DNA from: an uncultured Lachnospiraceae bacterium
GTDB lineage: Bacteria > Bacillota > Clostridia > Lachnospirales > Lachnospiraceae
DNA: 5,047 bases
Assembly: GCA_905193085.1 (NCBI GenBank)
Contig: CAJJNI010000183.1
Span: 1-5,047, forward strand
Direction of reading: 5' to 3'
Shown: in pieces, positions 1 through 4,742 of the stretch
Position numbering within the stretch: the first letter of the stretch is position 1
Layout of the letters: every line of letters starts with the position of its first letter
Notes under the pieces: generated by a model
Told to the model about the DNA's origin: nothing
Databases searched by the model: none
What the model saw: the letters and a program-made list of their open reading frames with translations, nothing else
Position numbers and translations under genes: made by a program

Positions 1-101
1 GCCTCTTTCATTGACAATATCTGCGCATCTATATCAGACAGAATCATTCGTATCTCTTTCATTTTTCCTTCATTTCCAGTTGCAAAAATTATCTTCTTCA
101 C
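1..101 (-). CDS. rdgB: XTP/dITP diphosphatase (RdgB/HAM1 family), N-terminal part
   Basis: This is the first 33 codons of a gene that runs off the low-coordinate end. The protein begins MKKIIFATGNEGKMKEI, which is the N-terminal strand and substrate loop of the RdgB/HAM1/Ham1p family (pattern T-G-N-x-x-K, here T8, G9, N10, K13). Family members are cytosolic and hydrolyse non-canonical purine nucleotides (XTP, dITP, ITP) to the monophosphate and pyrophosphate, which keeps them out of DNA and RNA. The start is GTG at 101-99, preceded by GAGAGG at 115-110 with 8 nt spacing; no in-frame ATG lies nearer. It begins 24 nt after the protease stop with no terminator between, so it is probably the third gene of the ypsC-protease-rdgB operon. 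The rest of the gene, including the catalytic aspartate, is outside the window. Identification from the signature loop is strong despite the short length. Confidence 0.9.
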   Translation of the reverse strand, partial: MKKIIFATGNEGKMKEIRMILSDIDAQILSMKE

Positions 102-125
102 ATTGCATACCTCTCTTTTCTTTAT

Positions 126-1832
126 CTATTCGTTATCTGTATATACTTTCATGCATACATTACAGTTATATGATTTTTCCACATTTACCCAGTCATTTCC
201 ATATGGGCTTATGTAGCCTTCTGCGTCTGTCAAATCAACATTTTCACATCTTCCGTCAACAGCATATTCAACCGCAACCGGATGTACTGCATCAGGTGTG
301 TACAAACGGATTACAATTGCAAATTTTTCATCTTCTGTTACTGAAAATGGCTGGTTTATATTGACTGTATAAAAACCGGCATTTTCTGTTTCACCTACTG
401 CAATAAGCTCTCCGTCCGTCAAATCTTCTGTATTGTTGTACTGTGAAACTTTATATATTTCATATGCGGAATTATCGCCTGTAATATAAAATCCCACGCC
501 CTTTACTTTCTGATTTCCTTTTGAGGTAAATACATTTGCAAAATAGCAGCTTTCTCTTCCATAACCAATCTGACCGACCCAGCCGCACAAATCGGTCTGA
601 TATATATTGTCATAATTATCTGTATTCTCTATTCCCGAATACACTATACTCTGCTGCCCTATTCTTGTATCCTCATATGAAATATAAAAAATACCGTCAT
701 CACCAAAATTTTCACCCCAACTGTTCTGACAGATAAATGCTCCATCATTTTGAGGTTTGACAGTAAAATTATCTTTTGAGAAATTATCATCCCACCCGAT
801 AATTATTATTTCATGATTCTGTTCTTCATTTCCATCGTAATAATAAGCATATTTCTCTCTGTTATAGTATTTTGAACGGCTTAATGAATTTTTCAGAGAA
901 GTATATATTGATGTCTGGACAGCACCGTTTTTAAAAACAGCCTGCTTAATTTTGTCTATATTTTTATCTTTAATAATCTGTATTTCCTGTACATGTTTTA
1001 CAGGTGAAAGCCCATCAGGAGATACCATATCACCGTATGGGTCATCTTCTTCTAAAACAGGTCCCTGCCACGAAAGCAGATAGGCCATTGACATTGTGTA
1101 CTCTCCACCATCATCTACTTTCTTCGTAAAACTGTTCTTTAAAGCCATATGCTCGGCAGCAAAATTAAGTTCTTCCTCTGGCCTTATTGTTGTCTCTAAT
1201 GCTGATAAAGCTGCTACAGCCCAGCATGTTCCATGACTTCCCTGATTTTTAACTTTAGTATCTCTGCCTTCATCTCTTAAATTATAATATGCAGGAAAAA
1301 TGCTGTCCTGCCACACAGTTGCAAAATCGACTGTATTTATCTGTGAATCCCAGTAATTTTCAAACCCAAAATTTTCTGTAATTGCAGATGATGCAATGAA
1401 CATCTGGTCTTCAACTATTTCAACAACACCATTAAAATCTATTTTCTCATCATTTTTGTAATAACAGTTCTGCTGGTCTTTGTAAAATTTCAATACAATA
1501 TCTTTTTTCTGCAAAACCAGCTCATTTTCAGGATAAAAATTTTCCGCACAGTTAAAACATTCCGTAATTTTCCTGACAGGAACCATAAGCTCCATATTTC
1601 TACTCATATAGAAATCGCCTGTTTTTGCCATTCCGTCAACATAAATATATAGCGGCTTTGTGTTCACATCACCTGAAATGTACTGATTCCACATGGATGA
1701 ATCATAATAACCGTCACCTGCATATGTAGCAGTATACCCCTTTGCATATACACTGCCAAATGCGCTTCCAAATAGTATTGCTGTTATAATCAAAAATAAT
1801 ATTTTTACTGCTAAAAATAATTTTTTTCTCAA
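126..1832 (-). CDS. Exported papain-like (C1A) cysteine protease with stalk-like and lectin-like domains
   Basis: A 568-residue secreted peptidase. Residues 1-30 form a signal peptide: MRKK, a hydrophobic core at 5-21, and a likely cut after V28-Y29-A30. Residues about 60-172 resemble the copper amine oxidase N-terminal-like module (IYVDG, then MVPVRKITE), a common clostridial surface module without oxidase activity. The C1 catalytic domain spans about 180-400: oxyanion Gln197 and nucleophile Cys203 in NQGSHGTCWA, His340 in NHEIIIIGWDD, and Asn370 in QNSWG. The full catalytic set is present. The C-terminus (about 412-565) matches the lectin-like domain that follows such proteases in clostridia. 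No LPXTG, SLH or other anchor is seen. The start is TTG at 1832-1830 with GGGGAG at 1844-1839 (6 nt spacing), overlapping the methyltransferase stop as TTGA, so translation is probably coupled. There are ten cysteines, including C92-x-x-C95 and C557-x-x-C560. The family is certain; the substrate is unknown (peptide scavenging or surface processing are inferences). Confidence 0.92.
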   Translation of the reverse strand: MRKKLFLAVKILFLIITAILFGSAFGSVYAKGYTATYAGDGYYDSSMWNQYISGDVNTKPLYIYVDGMAKTGDFYMSRNMELMVPVRKITECFNCAENFYPENELVLQKKDIVLKFYKDQQNCYYKNDEKIDFNGVVEIVEDQMFIASSAITENFGFENYWDSQINTVDFATVWQDSIFPAYYNLRDEGRDTKVKNQGSHGTCWAVAALSALETTIRPEEELNFAAEHMALKNSFTKKVDDGGEYTMSMAYLLSWQGPVLEEDDPYGDMVSPDGLSPVKHVQEIQIIKDKNIDKIKQAVFKNGAVQTSIYTSLKNSLSRSKYYNREKYAYYYDGNEEQNHEIIIIGWDDNFSKDNFTVKPQNDGAFICQNSWGENFGDDGIFYISYEDTRIGQQSIVYSGIENTDNYDNIYQTDLCGWVGQIGYGRESCYFANVFTSKGNQKVKGVGFYITGDNSAYEIYKVSQYNNTEDLTDGELIAVGETENAGFYTVNINQPFSVTEDEKFAIVIRLYTPDAVHPVAVEYAVDGRCENVDLTDAEGYISPYGNDWVNVEKSYNCNVCMKVYTDNE

Positions 1833-1844
1833 ATCTTTCTCCCC
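1829..1844 (-). promoter_or_regulatory. TTGA stop/start overlap with internal RBS (translational coupling)
   Basis: On the minus strand GGGGAG (1844-1839) lies inside the last methyltransferase codons, followed by 6 nt and then TTGA. TTG (1832-1830) starts the protease and TGA (1831-1829) stops the methyltransferase. This is the TTG version of the common ATGA coupling junction. It implies that ribosomes ending the methyltransferase restart on the protease. Confidence 0.8.
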
Positions 1845-2980
1845 ATTGGCGGCTTAGGTCCAGGAAACTGATAAAACTCTGTCTTAAGCATTCCATTGTA
1901 AATCTTTCGCTTCTTTGATGCCTTTTTACCAAAGGCTTTTTCGGTCTGTTCATAAGCTGAAATTATGTAAACCGACCAGTCCGAAAGCTTCTGTGCTGCA
2001 TCACCAAATTTTCTGTATAATGCAGGCAAATCTTTTCTGTCTTCAAGTCTTTCACCATAAGGAGGATTTGTTATTATAAATCCGTATTTCTTAGGGTGGC
2101 TTAAAAGACCTACATCTCTTTGCTGGAAATGAATAAGATGGTCAACTCCAGCATTTCTTGCATTCTCCCTTGCACATGCAACAATATCTGCGTCTATATC
2201 ATAACCCTGTATATCAGTCTTAACATCATAATTTACCAAATCATTTGCTTCATCTATCGCCTCATACCATGCCTTTTTTGGCACTAAATCTTTCCAGTTT
2301 TCAGCTGTAAAGCTTCTGTTCATTCCCGGTGCAATATTTGCTGCCATCATAGCTGCTTCTATAAGAAATGTACCACTTCCGCAAAACGGGTCAACTAAAA
2401 TTCGGTCTGCCTTCCACGGTGTGAGCTTGATTAATGCTGCTGCCAGGTCTTCAGTAATTGGAGCTTTACTTGTCAAAATACGGTACCCTCTCTTATGCAG
2501 ATGCTCACCCGATGTATCAAATGCAACCGTAACCTCATCTTTTAAAATAAATACCCTGACAGGATATTCATCTCCACTTTCTTCAAACCAGCTTATTTTA
2601 TATTTGCTTTTTAATCTGTCAACCATTGCCTTTTTGGTTATTGACTGAATATCGGACAATGAAAAAAGCCTGCTCTTGACAGATGAAGCTTTCTTGACCC
2701 AGAACTTACCATCAACAGGTATATAATTCTCCCACTCTATTGCCTTTACACCCTCAAATAATTCATCAAATGTCTGTGCCTTAAAACTTCCGACTTTAAG
2801 CATTATTCTCTCTGCTGTTCTCAAAAATATATTAGCACGGCAAACAGCCGTCTCATCACCTCTGAATGTGACACGGCCATCTTCAACCTTAACTATTTCG
2901 TATCCTAAATCTATAATTTCGCGTTTAAGTACCGCTTCTAAACCAAAATGACATGGTGCAATTAATTCATACTGCGCCAA
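1829..2980 (-). CDS. ypsC: THUMP-domain class I SAM-dependent 23S rRNA methyltransferase (YpsC/RlmL type)
   Basis: A 383-residue protein (386 if read from the GTG at 2989). The family, B. subtilis YpsC and the N-terminal half of E. coli RlmL, transfers a methyl group from S-adenosylmethionine to a guanine N2 in 23S rRNA; the exact position here is inferred. Counted from the TTG start, the N-terminal ferredoxin-like and THUMP RNA-binding region covers about 1-160. The Rossmann methyltransferase follows, with SAM-binding DPFCGSGTFLIEA near 197-209, the acidic GYDID near 259-263, and catalytic motif IV NPPYGERL near 305-312. Length matches the single-methyltransferase YpsC form, not the fused RlmKL form. 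I prefer the TTG start at 2980 because AGGTGA (2991-2986) sits 5 nt ahead of it and the protein then opens MAQYELIAPCHFGLEAV, as relatives do. The GTG at 2989 has only AGGG at 3 nt. It appears to lead an operon with the protease and rdgB. Confidence 0.92.
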   Translation of the reverse strand: MAQYELIAPCHFGLEAVLKREIIDLGYEIVKVEDGRVTFRGDETAVCRANIFLRTAERIMLKVGSFKAQTFDELFEGVKAIEWENYIPVDGKFWVKKASSVKSRLFSLSDIQSITKKAMVDRLKSKYKISWFEESGDEYPVRVFILKDEVTVAFDTSGEHLHKRGYRILTSKAPITEDLAAALIKLTPWKADRILVDPFCGSGTFLIEAAMMAANIAPGMNRSFTAENWKDLVPKKAWYEAIDEANDLVNYDVKTDIQGYDIDADIVACARENARNAGVDHLIHFQQRDVGLLSHPKKYGFIITNPPYGERLEDRKDLPALYRKFGDAAQKLSDWSVYIISAYEQTEKAFGKKASKKRKIYNGMLKTEFYQFPGPKPPMGRKI

Positions 2981-2985
2981 AACTT

Positions 2986-2991
2986 TCACCT
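2986..2991 (-). promoter_or_regulatory. Shine-Dalgarno site that decides the ypsC start
   Basis: AGGTGA on the minus strand matches the 3' half of the AGGAGGTGA consensus. It is 5 nt before the TTG at 2980-2978, but it overlaps the competing GTG at 2989-2987 and so cannot serve it. The GTG would have to use AGGG (2996-2993) at a tight 3 nt spacing. Confidence 0.55.
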
Positions 2992-3014
2992 ACCCTGAAT
3001 TTATCTGTATTAAC

Positions 3015-3083
3015 ACTAAACTTTGTAATCCTTAATCATTATTTTACCACATCTTAGCTTATAAGGCAATTACACAGTTTAGT
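3015..3083. repeat. Interrupted long inverted repeat around the ypsC promoter
   Basis: The left arm 3015-3034 and right arm 3062-3083 are complementary in three blocks: ACTAAACT/AGTTTAGT (8 bp), a one-base mismatch, TGTAAT/ATTACA (6 bp), a two-base bulge in the right arm, and CCTTA/TAAGG (5 bp). That is 19 pairs around a 27-nt loop. On neither strand does a T-run follow the stem, so it is not an intrinsic terminator. It encloses the promoter spacer and -10 and could be an operator, a readthrough RNA structure or a decayed small element. Confidence 0.65.
3041..3069 (-). promoter_or_regulatory. Sigma-A promoter of the ypsC-protease-rdgB operon
   Basis: On the minus strand the -35 box is TTGCCT (3069-3064; 4 of 6 to TTGACA). 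It is followed by exactly 17 nt and then the -10 box TAAAAT (3046-3041; 5 of 6). A TGG directly before the -10 provides an extended -10 (TGn). The expected transcription start is near 3034, giving a leader of about 54 nt to the TTG start. The -35 lies in one arm of the inverted repeat 3015-3083, and the start point lies at the inner edge of the other arm. Confidence 0.65.
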
Positions 3084-3166
3084 AAATCTGTATTATCCGC
3101 AAATCAATGTTATCCATAAATATTGGCTATCTGTAAATATATGCAGCCTGTAAATCCGTGTTATTC
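3082..3166. repeat. Five tandem degenerate 17-nt repeats
   Basis: Units are 3082-3098, 3099-3115, 3116-3132, 3133-3149 and 3150-3166, each exactly 17 nt with no gaps. The consensus on the plus strand is GTAAATCTGTGTTATCC. Identities to consensus are 16, 14, 11, 10 and 15 of 17. Positions 3-6 (AAAT) are the same in all five. The last unit contains the rhodanese stop codon, and the first touches the inverted repeat 3015-3083. A loose extra match, ATCTGTATTA, occurs at 3003-3012, out of phase. The function is unknown. Confidence 0.75.
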
Positions 3167-3448
3167 AAAAGCTTTGATTCCACCGGCAAGCGACATGCAT
3201 CTGTAGCCTGATTTTTGCATGGCAGATACAGCCAGAATGCTCGTTGCGCCCCTGTCACAATATAAAATATAGATTTTTTTCTTTGATAATGTTGTAAATG
3301 CTTTCATAAAACTGTCATATGGCATAGATTTAGCTCCTCTTATATGCCTTTTTCTATATTCTTTTGTGTCACGCAAATCAATAAATTCTACATTTTCTTT
3401 ATTTAAATAGTTTTCTACCTCGCTCACTCCGATAAACTGTATTCCCAT
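3161..3448 (-). CDS. Single-domain rhodanese-like sulfurtransferase
   Basis: A 95-residue cytosolic protein with no signal peptide or membrane segment. It carries the rhodanese landmarks in order: FIDLRDTKEY (22-31, the CH2A-type acidic motif), HIRGAKSMPY (35-44), the active-site loop CDRGATS with Cys64 and Arg66, and the C-terminal LAGGIKAF signature (87-94). Such proteins carry a persulfide sulfur on the cysteine and deliver it to cyanide, thiols or sulfur-using enzymes; the partner here is unknown. The start is ATG at 3448-3446 with AAGAGG (3462-3457) at 8 nt spacing. The protein stops directly after GGIKAFE, slightly earlier than many relatives, at the point where the 17-nt repeats begin. 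It stands alone: a terminator lies upstream and ypsC has its own promoter. No terminator follows it, so readthrough into ypsC is possible. Confidence 0.9.
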   Translation of the reverse strand: MGIQFIGVSEVENYLNKENVEFIDLRDTKEYRKRHIRGAKSMPYDSFMKAFTTLSKKKIYILYCDRGATSILAVSAMQKSGYRCMSLAGGIKAFE

Positions 3449-3496
3449 ACACCAAACCTCTTGTTATTTTGGCAAATTCCAAAATTTTTATAATAT

Positions 3497-3526
3497 TAAT
3501 ATATGTGAGGAAATTACATATGTTAC
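3497..3526 (-). promoter_or_regulatory. Candidate promoter of the rhodanese gene (sigma factor unclear)
   Basis: Two readings overlap on the minus strand. A sigma-A reading is GTAACA (3526-3521), 17 nt, TATATT (3503-3498), with 4 of 6 matches in each box. A mother-cell sigma-K reading is AC (3523-3522), 16 nt, CATATATTA (3505-3497), which fits CATAnnnTA. Both would start transcription near 3490, about 40 nt before the gene. The region is very AT-rich, so chance matches are likely. Confidence 0.35.
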
Positions 3527-3585
3527 AGGAAAACTGTAAAAAGCAAGGCTATCCTGTCGGCAGCAATTTTATCAGAAATTTCTAC

Positions 3586-3639
3586 AAAAAATACCGGTCT
3601 TAGGATATCAGATTTTTGTCTGATATCTAAAGACCGGTA
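3586..3639 (-). terminator. Strong intrinsic terminator after the Asn/Ser-rich gene
   Basis: Arms 3592-3612 and 3619-3639 pair over 21 positions with one A-A mismatch and one G-T wobble, around a 6-nt loop (3613-3618). The outer stem carries ACCGGTCTT. On the minus strand the stem is followed directly by six T residues (complement of 3591-3586). On the plus strand the following bases have no T-run, so it acts on minus-strand transcripts. It separates the Asn/Ser-rich gene from the rhodanese gene. Confidence 0.88.
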
Positions 3640-3695
3640 CAATCAGATATTATGCCTGAATCCTCTTACGAGTCCTGCGCTCACTGAGTTAAAAA

Positions 3696-3905
3696 TTATT
3701 TGCCACAGTCACTTTCATTTGTGCTGTTGCTATAGTTCTTTGAATTTGATGAATTTTTGCTGTCAGATGAGTTCTTGCCTGAATTCTTGCTGTTGCTTGA
3801 ATTCTTTGAGTTTGATGAATTTTTGCTGTTATTTGCATTTGTTGAATTAGAGCTGTTGTAAGCATTCTTTGAATTGCCTGAGTTTGATGAACTGTTTCTT
3901 GCCAT
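3696..3905 (-). CDS. Small Asn/Ser-rich low-complexity protein, possibly forespore-expressed
   Basis: A 69-residue protein with no family I can name. Composition is extreme: 20 Asn, 25 Ser and 8 Lys. It is built from loose NSKNSS-type units (core about residues 26-60), opens MARNSSSNSG and ends ESDCGK with its only cysteine at residue 67. It has no hydrophobic segment and is probably disordered and cytosolic. The start is ATG at 3905-3903, 8 nt after GGAGG (3918-3914); the in-frame ATG at 3920 overlaps that site and is rejected. A sigma-G-like promoter sits 44 nt upstream and a strong terminator follows, so it is a single-gene unit. Asn/Gln/Ser richness together with forespore expression recalls gamma-type small acid-soluble spore proteins, but there is no sequence match I can claim. 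A nearly as long frame (3689-3931), rich in Gln and Thr, is a shadow of the same repetitive DNA. The gene is well supported; the function is inference. Confidence 0.8.
   Translation of the reverse strand: MARNSSSNSGNSKNAYNSSNSTNANNSKNSSNSKNSSNSKNSGKNSSDSKNSSNSKNYSNSTNESDCGK
3745..3829. repeat. Direct 19-nt repeat inside the Asn/Ser-rich gene
   Basis: TTTGATGAATTTTTGCTGT occurs exactly at 3745-3763 and again at 3811-3829, 66 nt apart (22 codons, in frame). Shorter relatives lie at 3882-3890 (GTTTGATGA) and in the two GAATTCTTGCTGT/GAATTCTTTGA stretches at 3781-3809. The repeats encode the NSKNSSNS units and suggest growth by slippage or duplication. Confidence 0.75.
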
Positions 3906-3913
3906 CTTAAATA

Positions 3914-3918
3914 CCTCC
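3914..3918 (-). promoter_or_regulatory. Shine-Dalgarno GGAGG fixing the start of the Asn/Ser-rich gene
   Basis: GGAGG lies 8 nt ahead of the ATG at 3905-3903. It overlaps the upstream in-frame ATG (3920-3918), which therefore cannot be its start codon and has no other site of its own. Confidence 0.85.
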
Positions 3919-3948
3919 ATATCTGAAACATTTATCTGTTACAGAAAG

Positions 3949-3978
3949 TAGTATGTGCTATTTAATTAATCTTATTCA
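3949..3978 (-). promoter_or_regulatory. Sigma-G (forespore) type promoter
   Basis: On the minus strand TGAATA (3978-3973) is followed by 17 nt and CATACTA (3955-3949). The known sigma-G pattern is TGMATR, 17-18 nt, CATnnTA, and this is a full match in both boxes and spacing. No comparable sigma-A pair was found here. The expected start near 3942 leaves a leader of about 37 nt carrying GGAGG. Sigma-F overlaps in specificity and cannot be excluded. Confidence 0.65.
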
Positions 3979-4075
3979 CTGCAAAAATTTTTTCATGAAA
4001 TCACAGCCAAACACACACAAATTTTTAAAAATATTCATATCCTGCTTTGCTGCTCATATAGAATGATTTTCATCA

Positions 4076-4711
4076 TCAGCTTATAAGCTCGCTGAAAAAC
4101 CTGAACACAAGTATTCCAAGCACTGACATTATAAGTGCTGCTGCTGCAAGAAGTATTCCTCTTTGATTCATACCAAAGAAATAAATGCTTGCAGGTATCG
4201 CCACAATAAGTCCTATTATTCCCAGTATAATTATAAGTTTACATAATCTTCCAATCATTCTGAATAAAATAAATATTCCGCCTCTTTTGGAAGATTTTTT
4301 TCTTACAGATTGTTCTTCTTCCTCGTAATCTGTGTCTCCCTCTTCTTCCTCTTCATAATCATTTACATAACGGTCATATTTTCTTTCATAATCACGGTTA
4401 TAATTATTATTTTCATAAAATGACTCATCTCTTGAACCATATTCAAACGGAGTAAAATCAGGATTAAAATCCTTGTCAAAACCTGTTCCCTGCCTTTTAG
4501 TGCTGCTAAATTCATCTTCTTTATCAAATGAATATGTACGAAGAGCATCAAATGCAAGATTTACCTTTGCCATCATCTCTTCGCTCCCGGTTCTTGGATT
4601 ATCCGGATGGTATGTTTTTGTCAAAATTCTATATCTGTTTTTTATCAAATCAAGAGTAACGGGTTGATTTAATGACAATCCAAATATATTATAAGCTTCT
4701 GTCTTTGTCAC
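4076..4711 (-). CDS. Membrane-anchored J-domain (DnaJ-like) protein
   Basis: A 211-residue protein. Residues 1-60 are a J domain: AYNIFGLS (6-13), helix II NRYRILTKTYHPDNP with the essential His35-Pro36-Asp37, and helix III with MMAKVNLAFDALR (46-58). J domains stimulate ATP hydrolysis by DnaK. No G/F region, zinc finger or DnaJ substrate domain follows, so it is a class C-type co-chaperone. Residues 60-142 are a polar linker, probably disordered, with Asn/Tyr/Asp/Arg-rich and acidic clusters (EEEEEGDTDYEEEEQ, 120-134) and a basic patch (RKKSSKR). The C-terminus has two membrane segments (about 156-179 and 185-206), which would leave the J domain in the cytosol if both cross. The start is GTG at 4711-4709 with AAAGGAG 8 nt upstream. 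It follows addA by 31 nt with no terminator, so it is probably in the same operon. The partner at the membrane is unknown. Confidence 0.85.
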   Translation of the reverse strand: MTKTEAYNIFGLSLNQPVTLDLIKNRYRILTKTYHPDNPRTGSEEMMAKVNLAFDALRTYSFDKEDEFSSTKRQGTGFDKDFNPDFTPFEYGSRDESFYENNNYNRDYERKYDRYVNDYEEEEEGDTDYEEEEQSVRKKSSKRGGIFILFRMIGRLCKLIIILGIIGLIVAIPASIYFFGMNQRGILLAAAALIMSVLGILVFRFFSELIS

Positions 4712-4742
4712 CTTAAAAGCTCCTTTCTTTATTTGAATCAGG

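Noticed and set aside
11..364. Plus-strand open frame of 117 codons
   Set aside because: It lies antisense to the protease C-terminus and rdgB start, has no ribosome binding site and shows no recognisable motif. The minus-strand genes explain the region.
2421..2648. Plus-strand open frame of 75 codons
   Set aside because: It is antisense to the conserved methyltransferase core, with no start signal or family resemblance.
3015..3083. Intrinsic terminator of the rhodanese gene
   Set aside because: The 19-pair stem is AT-rich with a 27-nt loop and no T-run follows on the minus strand.
3082..3166. CRISPR array
   Set aside because: The units are 17 nt, abut without spacers and are degenerate; no cas gene is present.
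3652..3687. Plus-strand mini-ORF of 11 codons (MPESSYESCAH) beside the hairpin, like a leader peptide
   Set aside because: There is no ribosome binding site, no plus-strand promoter and no gene downstream on that strand, and the hairpin has its T-run only on the minus strand.
3696..3905. Classical gamma-type SASP or other named spore coat protein
   Set aside because: Composition and promoter are suggestive, but none of the conserved sequence blocks of those families is visible, so no name is assigned.
3689..3931. Open frame rich in Gln and Thr overlapping the Asn/Ser-rich gene
   Set aside because: It is the shifted reading of the same repetitive DNA. Its first ATG has no well-placed ribosome binding site, whereas GGAGG fits the Asn/Ser frame at 8 nt.
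4000..4075. Terminator after the J-protein gene
   Set aside because: Only short AT palindromes are present (ATGAT/ATCAT around TTTC at 4063-4076, ATTTTTAAAAAT at 4021-4032). None has a GC-containing stem followed by a T-run.
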